Shown in pieces: positions 9,717-18,924 of a DNA stretch of 64,000 nucleotides. Each line of letters starts with the position of its first letter. Position 1 is the first letter of the stretch. The notes under the pieces are model-generated. The model did not search any database, had not been told where the DNA came from, and saw nothing but the letters and a program-made list of their open reading frames with translations. Source of the DNA: CBDFNN01 sp965250215 (GTDB taxonomy: Bacteria > Bacteroidota > Rhodothermia > Rhodothermales > DATKEJ01); contig CBDFNN010000004.1 of assembly GCA_965250215.1 (NCBI GenBank), positions 3,534,001 to 3,598,000 on the forward strand, written 5' to 3'. The position numbers and the translations under genes were made by a program.

Positions 9717-10844
9717 ATGAAATCAATTCTCTGCCTAGCCTTATCCATTGCCATTATATCGTGTGGGTCTTCTTCCGAGACGTCAACTTTGGATGACCCT
9801 GGCGAAAATCCTCAGTGGATTAGTTTTCAGGGTGATAAGGGGCCCGGTAGCGATAGGCAGGTCGTTCTTGTAAGCGGAGATGAGGAGTATCGATCTGAGG
9901 AGGTCCTCCCACAGCTGGCCCGCATTCTCAGCGAAAGACACGGATTCAAGACAACTGTTCTCTTTGCACAGCGTCCTGACATGCCAGGTTTGATTGATCC
10001 CAATCACACCTCCAACATTCCAGGTCTGTCGGCTTTGGAAGATGCCGACTTGATGATACTCTTTACCCGATTTCGTGACCTGCCGGACGATCAAATGAGG
10101 CACATCGAAAACTACCTGATGGCCGGCAAGCCAGTGATGGCTCTCCGCACTGCAACCCATGCATTCCAGTATGGCGATGATTCTAATAGTCCGTTCAAGC
10201 ACTGGAGCAATAGCTATAAAGATGAAACCTCACCATGGAATGGCGGATTCGGTCGGCTAGTACTCGGCGAGAAATGGTATACGCACCATGGCCATCACAA
10301 AAACCAAAGCACACGAGGCTTAATCGCCGCGGGCGCTGAAAACAGTCCACTGACGAGAGGGATAAAGGATGGCTCCATCTGGGGTCCGACCGATGTATAT
10401 GGCGTCCGTCTTCCAATGCCGGACGGTGTCACGCCTATAGTTATGGGTCAAGTCATTGACAGAACTTCTGCCTTTGACGAGAGCGATCCCTTCTATGGCT
10501 TGAAAGAAAGCGACAAGAAAGTTGCAACAGTGAACGATGCGGCAAGAACGCCTTACAATCCCAATGATCCCATGATGCCGATCGCTTGGACCAAGCCCTA
10601 TGAACTGCCACGAGGAAGCGAGGGCATGGCCTTCACCTCGACTATCGGGTCATCAACCGACTTTTCAAACGAAGGTGTGCGTCGGCTTTTAGTAAATGCC
10701 GTCTTCCACATGAGTGGCCTTACTGTTCCTCAGTTCGTGGATGTAGGCCTCGTTGGAGAATACAATCCCTCTCCGTATGCTTTTCAGGATGATCAGCATT
10801 GGATCGATCTAAACCTTAGAGTCTCTGACTTTTTGGTTAAGTAA
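9717..10844 (+). CDS. ThuA-like domain lipoprotein
   Basis: The ATG at 9717 is chosen because it begins a lipoprotein signal (MKSILCLALSIAIISCGSSS, lipobox IISC); a TTG at 9651 would put 22 unlikely residues in front of it. The 375-residue protein has a ThuA-like, glutamine-amidotransferase-like fold. It includes VVLVSGDEEYRSEEVLPQL, then ALEDADLMILFTRFRDLPDD, GKPVMALRTATHAF, and YTHHGHHKNQSTRG. ThuA proteins are linked to trehalose and other disaccharide use through 3-keto intermediates in rhizobia, and are often found with DUF1080 proteins. Here it would sit on the periplasmic or outer membrane face. Its reaction is not known. It follows the ABC permease by 160 bases. Confidence 0.8.
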   Translation: MKSILCLALSIAIISCGSSSETSTLDDPGENPQWISFQGDKGPGSDRQVVLVSGDEEYRSEEVLPQLARILSERHGFKTTVLFAQRPDMPGLIDPNHTSNIPGLSALEDADLMILFTRFRDLPDDQMRHIENYLMAGKPVMALRTATHAFQYGDDSNSPFKHWSNSYKDETSPWNGGFGRLVLGEKWYTHHGHHKNQSTRGLIAAGAENSPLTRGIKDGSIWGPTDVYGVRLPMPDGVTPIVMGQVIDRTSAFDESDPFYGLKESDKKVATVNDAARTPYNPNDPMMPIAWTKPYELPRGSEGMAFTSTIGSSTDFSNEGVRRLLVNAVFHMSGLTVPQFVDVGLVGEYNPSPYAFQDDQHWIDLNLRVSDFLVK

Positions 10845-10901
10845 GTCAAGCTGACACCGGCCCAAGTCTATCTGTAGCAATAGGAATACAAAAATGTTCG
10901 A

Positions 10902-13652
10902 ATGAGATCAACGACCATCCCAGTCTTTGTTTTAGCTTTTGCCCTTTCCTTGCTCACAAGTCTCTCCTGTAAGACTCCAACGAGTGAGACAGAGCCAAAG
11001 ATCATAGATCCTGATCCAATAGCTGTAGAAGAACCTAAGTATCTGCTGGACGAAAGTGCTCTAGCCGAATATGAAAGTGACATAGATCACGCTGCGCTGA
11101 TCGCCAAGGAGACGAAGGAGTTCTACCACAAAGGTCGGACAATTTACCGAGAAGCTTGCTACAGCTGCCACGGCAACATTGAGCATGTTGGATCTATCCC
11201 GAATTCTCGGGCTTTTTGGAAAGAAGAATTCAAGGCCGGGGCAGATCCCTATTCGATGTACCAAACGCTGACACGTGGCTTTGGGCTGATGCCGCCTCAA
11301 GTCAGACTTTCTCCACAGGAGAAATACGATGTCATCAACTTCATCCGGGAAGAGTTTATCGAGGAAAACAATCCCGAACAATATGTTGAACTCACCGATA
11401 GCTATTTAGCAGGACTACCCAACGGCAGTTCACTAGGACCAAAGCCAGAGCCCTATGCACCGTGGAAGGAAGTCGACTATGGAGACTTCTTCATTCACAC
11501 CTATGATTTATCCAACACGGACGACCCACCGCGCGGCATTTCCTATGACTGCTGCCCTATTCCTGATGAAGATTATCGAGACGTCAATTTCTCTTACAAG
11601 GGCATCGCAATGCGATTGGATGATGGGCCAGGTGGAGTTGCAAAAGGATCGGCCTTTGCTCTCTTTGACCATGACCTTCTGCGTTTTTCTGGATTCTGGA
11701 CGGGCGAAGGATTCATCGACTGGCGTGACATTCTGCTGAATGACGAGCACAATGTTTTTCCAAGAACTGTCGGCGAGATCCAGGTTGAAAACCCAATCAC
11801 TCCAGGTTGGGCAAATCCTGAGACGGGAAGTTTCGAAGATCCAAGACTCATAGCAGTTGACGGTCGGCCATTTGGTCCCCTGCCTAGGGAGTGGGCACAC
11901 TACAAGGGACTCTATCATCATGGAGACAATGTGATCATCAAGTATTCCGTTGGAGATGCGGAGGTCTTGGAGCGCTATGATATACTAGAGACCAAGGAGC
12001 CAACGATACGCAGGGTCCTGAACGTTTCTTCTTCGTCGCATGATCTCACACTGAGAATCTCTCCTAGCTCTTTCTCGGCTTCTGTCGCCGCAGAAGGGAC
12101 TGAGTTTCTTGTTGAAGATGGGTACCACGTCCTTAAAATTCCAGCCGGCCAAGAAGTGGAGGCCGTGATCGCCTTAAGCAAAATTGCTCCTTTTTCTCCT
12201 TTGTTGGGTTCAAGTATTCTTGCGCCAATTGACCTGACACCTTTTACGCAAGGCGGATCAACACGGGATTCAAGAAGCATTCAATCTCCCATCGTTCGAG
12301 GTGATGATGTCGACGCTTATTCTGTAGACGTTTTTACCATGCCTAAAGAAAACCCCTGGAACAGTAGGATGAGACCTACTGGGATCGACTTTCTAGAAGG
12401 CGGAGATATTGGAATCGTAAGCACAATCGATGGAGAAGTGTACAAGGTAGAGGGACTTTCGCAGGATGAGGGTTCCATCACTTGGACACGCATCGCGTCA
12501 GGTCTCTTTCAGCCCCTGGGAGTCAAGATCCAGAATGGTGACATCTATATCAGTTGCCGGGATCAGATCGTAATACTTCGAGATCTTAATGGCGACGGCG
12601 AAACTGATTTCTACGAGAGTTTCAATTCCGATCATCAAGTCACAGAGCATTTTCACGAATTTGCGATGGGATTGCAGACGGATGACGATGGCAACTTCTA
12701 CTATGCGAAAAGCGGTCGGCATGCGAGGAAGTCCCTAGTACCTCAGCATGGCACGCTGATCAAAGTGAGCCCGGACGGCCAGCAGTCGGAAATTCTAGCA
12801 ACAGGATTTCGCGCCGCCAATGGCGTCACCTTAAATCCTGATGGAAAATCCTTCATCGTTACTGATCAGGAAGGCTTCTGGAATCCAAAAAACCGAATCA
12901 ACTGGGTTGAGCCTGGCGGGTTTTACGGCAACATGTGGGGCTATGGCGTTCCAAAAGATTCTTCCGACACGGCCATGATCCAACCACTTATGTGGATTGA
13001 CAACAAATATGATCGATCCCCTTCCGAGCTTCTATGGGCCGAGTCGGATAGATGGGGACCTTTGAATGGAGCATTGCTGAATTTCTCTTATGGCTATGGA
13101 AAGATTTTTGCGGTCTTGCCACAAATGGATGGCAAGGTAAGACAGGGTGGAATGGTTGAAGTACCTGTTCCCCAGTTTCCAACAGGCATTATGCGTGGCA
13201 AGATCAATCCAAAAGACGGTCAGCTCTACGTCCTTGGTATGGCCGCTTGGGCGACCAATCAAATGATTCAAGTTGGCGGCATGTACCGCGTCCGCTACAC
13301 CGGAAAGAACTTGCATCTCCCAGTAGAAATGAAAGCTTTGCATTCTGGAATGCAGCTTCGGTTTGCCTCGGACTTGGATCGAGATATCGCAGAGAACCCC
13401 GATAACTACGAAATCAATACTTGGGATTTGAAGCGATCTGCGGAATATGGATCGGACAGGTTCAATACCAAGACGCTTAGCGTCAAGGAGGTGTCCTTGG
13501 ATAAGGACGGAAAAACGGTATTAGTCAGCATGCCAGATATAGAGCCAACTTGGGTCATGGAAATCATCTATAAGCTCAAGGGCTCGGATGGGAAGGCCTT
13601 TGAGGGAGTCGTGCAGAACACAATTTATGAGCTCGACCAATCAACGCGCTAA
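10902..13652 (+). CDS. Cytochrome c / beta-propeller lipoprotein (DUF6797-like, sorbosone-dehydrogenase-like)
   Basis: The 916-residue protein has a lipoprotein signal (lipobox LLTSLSC, Cys23). A monoheme cytochrome c domain occupies about residues 65-160, with heme motif CYSCH (86-90) and likely axial Met130 (GFGLMPPQ). Residues about 190-450 resemble the DUF6797 domain found in PVC bacteria (VDYGDFFIHTYDL, FSGFWTGEGFIDWRD, GPLPREWAHYKGLYHHGD). A beta-propeller follows (about 470-790: TGIDFLEGGDIGIVSTIDGE, DLNGDGETDFYE, HEFAMGLQTDDDGNFYYAKS, EPGGFYGNMWG). I infer a periplasmic oxidoreductase or electron shuttle acting on a carbohydrate. It parallels the propeller-cupredoxin at 4648, with heme replacing copper. 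Confidence 0.82.
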   Translation: MRSTTIPVFVLAFALSLLTSLSCKTPTSETEPKIIDPDPIAVEEPKYLLDESALAEYESDIDHAALIAKETKEFYHKGRTIYREACYSCHGNIEHVGSIPNSRAFWKEEFKAGADPYSMYQTLTRGFGLMPPQVRLSPQEKYDVINFIREEFIEENNPEQYVELTDSYLAGLPNGSSLGPKPEPYAPWKEVDYGDFFIHTYDLSNTDDPPRGISYDCCPIPDEDYRDVNFSYKGIAMRLDDGPGGVAKGSAFALFDHDLLRFSGFWTGEGFIDWRDILLNDEHNVFPRTVGEIQVENPITPGWANPETGSFEDPRLIAVDGRPFGPLPREWAHYKGLYHHGDNVIIKYSVGDAEVLERYDILETKEPTIRRVLNVSSSSHDLTLRISPSSFSASVAAEGTEFLVEDGYHVLKIPAGQEVEAVIALSKIAPFSPLLGSSILAPIDLTPFTQGGSTRDSRSIQSPIVRGDDVDAYSVDVFTMPKENPWNSRMRPTGIDFLEGGDIGIVSTIDGEVYKVEGLSQDEGSITWTRIASGLFQPLGVKIQNGDIYISCRDQIVILRDLNGDGETDFYESFNSDHQVTEHFHEFAMGLQTDDDGNFYYAKSGRHARKSLVPQHGTLIKVSPDGQQSEILATGFRAANGVTLNPDGKSFIVTDQEGFWNPKNRINWVEPGGFYGNMWGYGVPKDSSDTAMIQPLMWIDNKYDRSPSELLWAESDRWGPLNGALLNFSYGYGKIFAVLPQMDGKVRQGGMVEVPVPQFPTGIMRGKINPKDGQLYVLGMAAWATNQMIQVGGMYRVRYTGKNLHLPVEMKALHSGMQLRFASDLDRDIAENPDNYEINTWDLKRSAEYGSDRFNTKTLSVKEVSLDKDGKTVLVSMPDIEPTWVMEIIYKLKGSDGKAFEGVVQNTIYELDQSTR

Positions 13653-13716
13653 ATATATCCTGGCAAGTTCCATCGAGCGGTCTGGATGAACCGTTCTTGC
13701 TACGAATATCCCAGTC

Positions 13717-14907
13717 CTAAGACTTCGACCTTGCCTCCTCTCTACTTTGCGTCTCCCGATCCAGATGTCGCCAAGCATATCGATTGGAGTATCCATGATC
13801 CTCGCCTAGAGCAGTCTTTGCGATCATCTCGCCGATCTCGGGCCCCATCTTGAAGCCGTGACCGCTACCTCCGGATCCAATAGTCAATCCTTGAATCGTC
13901 GGATGTCTGCTGATCCAAAAGTGGCCGTCAAGGGTATCGGTGTAACAGCATCGCCGGAAGTAGACTATCGGAGAGTTTTCCAGCGATGGGATTGCTCCGG
14001 ATAGAAAATCGCGCAGAGATTCTTCATCCTGTGGAGTAATTGCGCCTTCGTCAACCCTTGGATCCATCACCAGTCCGACTCCATGATTTGCAATCTTGAC
14101 GATTCCTTTTTCGGGATAAAGGGGAAAACCGTACCAGCCGCTGTTCGATATATCCGCGGAAAAGCAGGCGAATTTGGGTGGCGTGAAGAGCTCAGGATTA
14201 GCTGGATTTAGATGAAAGACAGGATGGCCAGTTGTGCGAAAATAGGGAGCGAGATCGGGCACCAATCGAGGAGTGTCTGTTCCAGCGCAAACGATAATTT
14301 GGTTGGCTGCGACTCGACTTCCATCTTCGAGGATGACACCCTGGAGTACTTCTCCGCTCCCTTCGATTTCAGCGACGCCCGTGTGATCACGGACGGTGAC
14401 CCCTTTCGACTTTAGGCTCGATGTCAACAATTCTACAACTCGACCCGAGCGGACATATCCACCAATGCTGTGAAAAAAGCCATCGTTGAAATACTCGCTG
14501 TTGAATGCAGGGAAAGTCGAGATGAGCTTTTCTGGATCCAATTGCATTGGAGCGTATCCTCGTTTCAAAAGTTCTGCGAAACTGTCGGACTCGAAGGCCT
14601 GTCTTCCGCCGTCCATTGGCTCCGGTGCCAAAAGGATAAAGCCGACCTCGTGATAGATTTCCTCGCCGAGTTCCCTATTCCATTCGCGCCATTTTGGGAT
14701 CGATCTAGCAGCCATGTCCATGTACTCTCTGTCCGATCCATATTCCATCCGGACGATTTTGCTAATATCGGTGCCGGCAGCCAATGGATCTGGGATGACG
14801 CCGTGATTCAAAACACATACAGCGTATCCTCTCTGGCGAAGCGAATGTGCCGTGCTCAGGCCAAAAATTCCCGCACCCACAATTATGAAATCGAAGGACT
14901 CTTTCAT
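13717..14907 (-). CDS. FAD-dependent oxidoreductase, DAO / sarcosine-oxidase-like family
   Basis: The 396-residue protein opens with the FAD-binding Rossmann motif (FDFIIVGAGIFGLSTAHSLR) and continues through a DAO-type fold, closing with the second FAD contact GLTIGSGGSGHGFKMGPEIG. It has no signal peptide, so it is cytoplasmic. Relatives oxidise C-N bonds of N-methyl amino acids or amines, or hydroxy acids; the substrate here cannot be called. It is on the opposite strand to the sugar cluster, converges on the cytochrome-propeller gene with 64 bases between, and lies 94 bases downstream of the leftward propeller lipoprotein gene, with which it may share a transcript. Confidence 0.85.
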   Translation of the reverse strand: MKESFDFIIVGAGIFGLSTAHSLRQRGYAVCVLNHGVIPDPLAAGTDISKIVRMEYGSDREYMDMAARSIPKWREWNRELGEEIYHEVGFILLAPEPMDGGRQAFESDSFAELLKRGYAPMQLDPEKLISTFPAFNSEYFNDGFFHSIGGYVRSGRVVELLTSSLKSKGVTVRDHTGVAEIEGSGEVLQGVILEDGSRVAANQIIVCAGTDTPRLVPDLAPYFRTTGHPVFHLNPANPELFTPPKFACFSADISNSGWYGFPLYPEKGIVKIANHGVGLVMDPRVDEGAITPQDEESLRDFLSGAIPSLENSPIVYFRRCCYTDTLDGHFWISRHPTIQGLTIGSGGSGHGFKMGPEIGEMIAKTALGEDHGYSNRYAWRHLDRETQSREEARSKS

Positions 14908-15001
14908 GTGCCTGGAGATCGATTGACAGATTTAGAGTGACAATTCAGGTTGACGACAGTTTACCGGGAGTCTAACCACATAAGAAATAATTCATAACAC
15001 A

Positions 15002-17164
15002 TCACCTACTCAAGGGATCAGGTCTAAGTTGAAACTTGACGACCTTACTAGTTTGACCTTTCCCACCCTCCATGTGAAAGGGAGCTCGCGTACTAATCGT
15101 CGACCACAGTCCCCGACCTTTCCAGCCGATCTCAGCGTCATCGATTCGTCCATCCATCCACTTCGTATAGAATCCCATCGGGTAGGGTACCCGAAGGACG
15201 ATCCATTCTCCGTCCTTGAGAACAAGCAATCCTTCAGATCCATTTCCAGTGTTAATCGGAATGTTGTTTCCCAGGCCGAGCGTATTGAATTGATCCACCC
15301 AGGTGTAGTAGCTCGATTCGGCACTGCCTGATTCTTGGAGGCCTTTTAGCTGGGGCAATGGCTCCGTGTAGAAGCTCCATCCCTCCGGGCAATGCTGACC
15401 GGTTGCCTTTGGGCCATTCAATGGCTCCTTGCATTTTCGTCGGTCAAAACTGGCCATGTGTCCACTGGCCAATGCCACCCAGGCAACTGAATTTCTATCG
15501 ATGTCCATACCTCTCGGGGAGTAGCCTTCGATAGGATTTCTGCTTTCATCGAGAGGTAGTTCATAATATTCTGCGAGTGCCGTTGTCGTTGGGTCAGAGC
15601 CAGGATCCAGACGGACGACGCCTCCGGGGTATCCTAAAGACGAACCCCAGATGCTGCCATCGGCTGAAGGTGCTACGGCATAGAGTCCGTTTCTGATGCG
15701 TTTGTCCTTACTGGGATCAACACTCTCATTCGGTTCGACGTAGTCGTCCCGTTTCCCGTTACCATTCGTGTCCAGGATGATCGGAGTCCATCCTTGGGAT
15801 ATTTCTTCATCCCCTGTTGCGTCGAATTTTTCTGTGTCCAGCCAACCTATTACCTGACCTCCTCCACTGGTCCACAGGGTGTTGTTTTCATCCTCGGCAA
15901 ACATGAGATGATGGGTACTGAAGCAGGTGCTGATGTGAGTGAGTTCTTTGGATGCAGGATCGTAGACGGCGAGATGTCGACCTGCTCGCTCGACTGGAAA
16001 AGCCAAGGCAGATGGATGATCAGATCCTTCTTTGCAGAAGTCGGGATTTTCTCGGGGTCGAACGGTGGCCGTCATCCACACTCTGCCTTGGTCATCCAAC
16101 ATCGGATTGTGGACATTTGCCTTGCTGTCCCAAATCACTTCGTCACCGAAGTAGGTTGAGGGTTGTAGCATCTCTGGTCCAGATGCTGGTTGTGTTTCAG
16201 GATCTCGGACCGTTAGAGGGACTTGACTACTTTTGTGATTGCTGGGATCGAGGACGGGCAAGTAGTCCGCGCTGAGTTCAAGGGCACCATAGAGCAGGCC
16301 ATTGGGATTAAGAGTAGGATTGCGGCGGTCCGTCGATACCACGTCATGTAGATAGGCAGTAGGGTCAGCCCAGTCCCACAATGTGATAACGACATTACGC
16401 TCAATCCCTTGTGGTCGTGGTGGTGTTTCGGGAATCTCTCCTGCTGCGATGCGATCCGTCCAATCGGCAAACATTTTCATGACCCGCTCATGGCCGAGAT
16501 ATCCTGCCGATCTCGTCATTTGTCCGCCGGCCTGACCTGATTGGAGGCGCCTCGACCACGCGTCTTTTGAGCTCGTAAAATTTCCTAGAGTCTCAGGGAC
16601 TTTTCTTGTCCCGATGTTTCCTAGACCGTGGCAGGCCATACAATTGCCAGATTTGATTCGTCGAAGGAAATTTGCTTGCGTTGTGACCTCTGGATTCAGG
16701 CCATTTCCCTCTGGGCCAGTTCCAGGAAACTCACTTCTTGCGGGTGGCTCAAGGAGAGAGAACCAATATCCGCCGGGGTAGAATTCCGCGGCCTCTCTCG
16801 CATTACTCGCTTCGACAGCAAGGAGATCAAGTTGATTACCCGGTCGGGATTGGACCTTTGGTGAATCAATCAATCCATAGCCTCTAACCCAGACATCATA
16901 GTTGGCATCCGGTAATTCTGGAATGACATATCGCCCTTTATCGTCGGTGACGACAATCTTGATATAAGGTGTTGCTAGGTCATGCGTCTCGGCAATTACC
17001 CAGACTCCGGCCTCCGGGCCCTTGGGTCCCGTGACAATACCTTCGAGAAAGTCGGCGCTGTTTTTTTCTGTGCCCGATTGGCAGGAGGTCAGGTTAAGAA
17101 GGATAAGCGCTAGAATGGCGAGTTGCGACAGGCGACTTTTCCAGATAAATCTTGGAGCGTTCAT
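15002..17164 (-). CDS. Lipoprotein with carboxypeptidase-regulatory-like domain, cytochrome c and vgb-like propeller
   Basis: The 720-residue protein has lipobox LTSC (Cys28). Residues about 38-100 form a carboxypeptidase-regulatory-like beta-sandwich (EGIVTGPKGPEAGVWVIAET, DDKGRYVIPELPDANYDVWV). A monoheme motif CMACH lies at 175-179, where no other cysteine pair is nearby. The remainder (about 330-700) resembles a virginiamycin-B-lyase-like propeller (GRVWMTATVR, NTLWTSGGGQVIGWLDTE, GSIWGSSLGYPGGVVRLDPG). Proteins of this build occur in soil and marine bacteria beside quinoprotein or sugar oxidation genes. It probably handles electrons in the periplasm. It is the third gene here that joins a propeller to an electron carrier. 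The enzymatic role is unknown. Confidence 0.8.
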   Translation of the reverse strand: MNAPRFIWKSRLSQLAILALILLNLTSCQSGTEKNSADFLEGIVTGPKGPEAGVWVIAETHDLATPYIKIVVTDDKGRYVIPELPDANYDVWVRGYGLIDSPKVQSRPGNQLDLLAVEASNAREAAEFYPGGYWFSLLEPPARSEFPGTGPEGNGLNPEVTTQANFLRRIKSGNCMACHGLGNIGTRKVPETLGNFTSSKDAWSRRLQSGQAGGQMTRSAGYLGHERVMKMFADWTDRIAAGEIPETPPRPQGIERNVVITLWDWADPTAYLHDVVSTDRRNPTLNPNGLLYGALELSADYLPVLDPSNHKSSQVPLTVRDPETQPASGPEMLQPSTYFGDEVIWDSKANVHNPMLDDQGRVWMTATVRPRENPDFCKEGSDHPSALAFPVERAGRHLAVYDPASKELTHISTCFSTHHLMFAEDENNTLWTSGGGQVIGWLDTEKFDATGDEEISQGWTPIILDTNGNGKRDDYVEPNESVDPSKDKRIRNGLYAVAPSADGSIWGSSLGYPGGVVRLDPGSDPTTTALAEYYELPLDESRNPIEGYSPRGMDIDRNSVAWVALASGHMASFDRRKCKEPLNGPKATGQHCPEGWSFYTEPLPQLKGLQESGSAESSYYTWVDQFNTLGLGNNIPINTGNGSEGLLVLKDGEWIVLRVPYPMGFYTKWMDGRIDDAEIGWKGRGLWSTISTRAPFHMEGGKGQTSKVVKFQLRPDPLSR

Positions 17165-17546
17165 ATTGATGACCCTTGGTTTAGCATATCAAGATCGAGT
17201 GTCGCTAAATCACTTGCAACTAACTGAGACTTGGGCTGTGAGCTCGGGAGATCAGTTCAGCTAGTTTAGAGCGTCTGTTTTATACTCAGATGCTTTGAGG
17301 CCTCCCCATTTCGGTCGAGGATAGTCCCAACTTTACCCCTTATCCCGATTCAAAGAAAGCAGCTAATTCTCGCTGCCGAAATTAGAGCCCGAACGAAGGT
17401 GCGAATACCCAAGGTCATTCATATTGCAAGCGCTCGGAAACTGCAGGTTTATCAATTATGGACATTTCGGTCAAAAAGTTATTGACAAACGAGTCCAGAA
17501 TGTCCTATACTTCCTCTATCAGATAAACAACCAACCGGAGGAGAAA
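17165..17546. other. Intergenic region between divergent genes
   Basis: This 382-base gap separates the leftward cytochrome-propeller gene from the SRPBCC gene. Apart from the promoter at 17482-17511 it holds an inverted pair, GGACATT at 17460-17466 and AATGTCC at 17499-17505, which flanks the -35 box and abuts the -10 box. This pair could be an operator for the TetR regulator encoded downstream. A frame open from 17424 has no start signal and is not coding. Confidence 0.4.
17482..17511 (+). promoter_or_regulatory. Sigma-70-like promoter of the SRPBCC-TetR pair
   Basis: TTGACA at 17482-17487 and TATACT at 17506-17511 are spaced by 18 bases, 35 bases before the start codon of the SRPBCC gene. 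It is the best consensus promoter seen in the window, and unlike the TAnnTTTG type usual in Bacteroidota. Confidence 0.6.
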
Positions 17547-18047
17547 ATGTCCGTAGTATCCGCGACCCGTGAAATTCCAGCTGCTGTCTCAGTAGTATGG
17601 GCAACATTGACAGATTTTGGTGCAATCCACCGTTACAATGCTTCAGTCGACACCTCACCCATCAACGAGGGCACGCCATCGAGCGGCGTCGGCTCAGAGA
17701 GAACCTGCCATCTGTACGACGGCAACCACCTTCAAGAGCGAGTCGTTGAATCGAAGGAGGAAGAGAAGCTCAGCATCGACATCTTCGAAAGCAGCTTGCC
17801 ACTGAAAAGCTCCAGTGGGACATTCACCCTTGAACCCACATCTGGCGGAGGCACACGAGTAACGGTTATCATGGAGTATGAGGTCAAATACGGCCCCATC
17901 GGCGTAGTTCTTGACCTTATGATGCTGAAACGGATGCTAGGGCCGGGCATGCATCAGCTACTCGCCGGGCTCGATCATCATATAAGAACTGGCGAGACGA
18001 TTGGAAAAGGTTGGAAGCCTAGCGAGGCAGCTACTATTTCGAGCTGA
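17547..18047 (+). CDS. SRPBCC-family (polyketide-cyclase/START-like) protein
   Basis: The ATG at 17547 is chosen because GGAGGAG lies 5-11 bases upstream, an unusually strong ribosome site for this window. A further in-frame ATG at 17424 would precede the promoter. The 166-residue protein shows the SRPBCC helix-grip pattern: VSATREIPAAVSVVWATLTDF, cut here to the N-terminal strand and helix, then GVGSERTCHL, TFTLEPTSGGGTRVTVIMEY and a long C-terminal helix. Such proteins bind hydrophobic small molecules in a deep pocket. The ligand is unknown. The gene is separated from the TetR gene by only 2 bases, so the two are probably translated together. Confidence 0.8.
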   Translation: MSVVSATREIPAAVSVVWATLTDFGAIHRYNASVDTSPINEGTPSSGVGSERTCHLYDGNHLQERVVESKEEEKLSIDIFESSLPLKSSSGTFTLEPTSGGGTRVTVIMEYEVKYGPIGVVLDLMMLKRMLGPGMHQLLAGLDHHIRTGETIGKGWKPSEAATISS

Positions 18048-18049
18048 CA

Positions 18050-18628
18050 ATGGCTAGACCCAAAGAGTTTGACAGAGAGCTTGCGCTCGAAAAGGCAATG
18101 GATCTGTTTTGGACCCATGGTTACGAGGCAAGCTCCATGAGCGATTTGCAACGTGGTATGGGCATCGGTCGCCAGAGCCTGTACGACACCTTTGGTGACA
18201 AAAAGCAAATCTTCCAGGAATCATTGGAGCACTATCTAGAAGGGATGGAGGAATACTCAGGATCTCTTTTGGGAGCAGAGGACGGTCTATCCGCAATCCG
18301 CGCATACTTTCATGCGCTCGTTCGTGACAAGACCAGTGGTACGGTCCGCCGAGCGTGCATGTTGTTCAACACCTGCGCTGAGCTTGCGCCCCACGACCCT
18401 GAGATACGGAAGCAAGTGCGAAAAGGTCTGATCTCACTCCAAAAGAAATTTGAATTGGCTCTAAGTCGAGCGCAAGAACAGCGAACGCTTTCTTTAACTG
18501 CTGACGTCCGCTCTCTTGCTATTTTTCTAACGACTCACGCGGGAGGCATTGTCCTCTTATCCAAAGGAGGCTCATCGAGAAAGGAACTCCGCGCTGCAAG
18601 CGATATCGCACTAGGGACACTGAGCTAG
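18050..18628 (+). CDS. TetR/AcrR-family transcriptional regulator
   Basis: The 192-residue protein has a classic TetR N-terminal helix-turn-helix (residues about 7-55: ELALEKAMDLFWTHGYEASS, MSDLQRGMGIGRQSLYDTFG, DKKQIF). The all-helical C-terminal half contains RACMLFNTCAELAPHDPEI, common in AcrR-like members, and would bind the inducer. With the SRPBCC gene just ahead of it, autoregulation of the shared promoter at 17482 is the simplest model. The inverted GGACATT/AATGTCC pair around the -35 box is a candidate site. The ligand is not evident. Confidence 0.88.
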   Translation: MARPKEFDRELALEKAMDLFWTHGYEASSMSDLQRGMGIGRQSLYDTFGDKKQIFQESLEHYLEGMEEYSGSLLGAEDGLSAIRAYFHALVRDKTSGTVRRACMLFNTCAELAPHDPEIRKQVRKGLISLQKKFELALSRAQEQRTLSLTADVRSLAIFLTTHAGGIVLLSKGGSSRKELRAASDIALGTLS

Positions 18629-18924
18629 GGAGCTAACTGAACGAGAATATCTCTTGTCCGCCTAACTCGTTTTTTCAACATGTCTCGGAGCTATTTTAAA
18701 AGATTCATGGATCGAGTGGGGAAAAGCTGATCATCCAAGGATCCATATGAGAAGATAGACGAGGGGAAGGTCATCCATTCCTGCGCCGACAAGATGTCAT
18801 GCGTAATGTCATAATGCCCAGCAAATTGGCCTTTGTAAGAAATCAAAAATATTCTATTCTATACACTTCCCATAGACTGGCAGAGAGCTCGTTCTGAGGC
18901 TAGAATTGGTTAATATTACAACCC
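18629..18924. other. Intergenic region upstream of the arabinose cluster
   Basis: No gene is seen in these 296 bases. The segment becomes AT-rich near 18840-18870 and should contain the araB promoter, but no consensus box pair at proper spacing and no AraC- or AraR-like operator could be picked out by eye. Confidence 0.3.
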
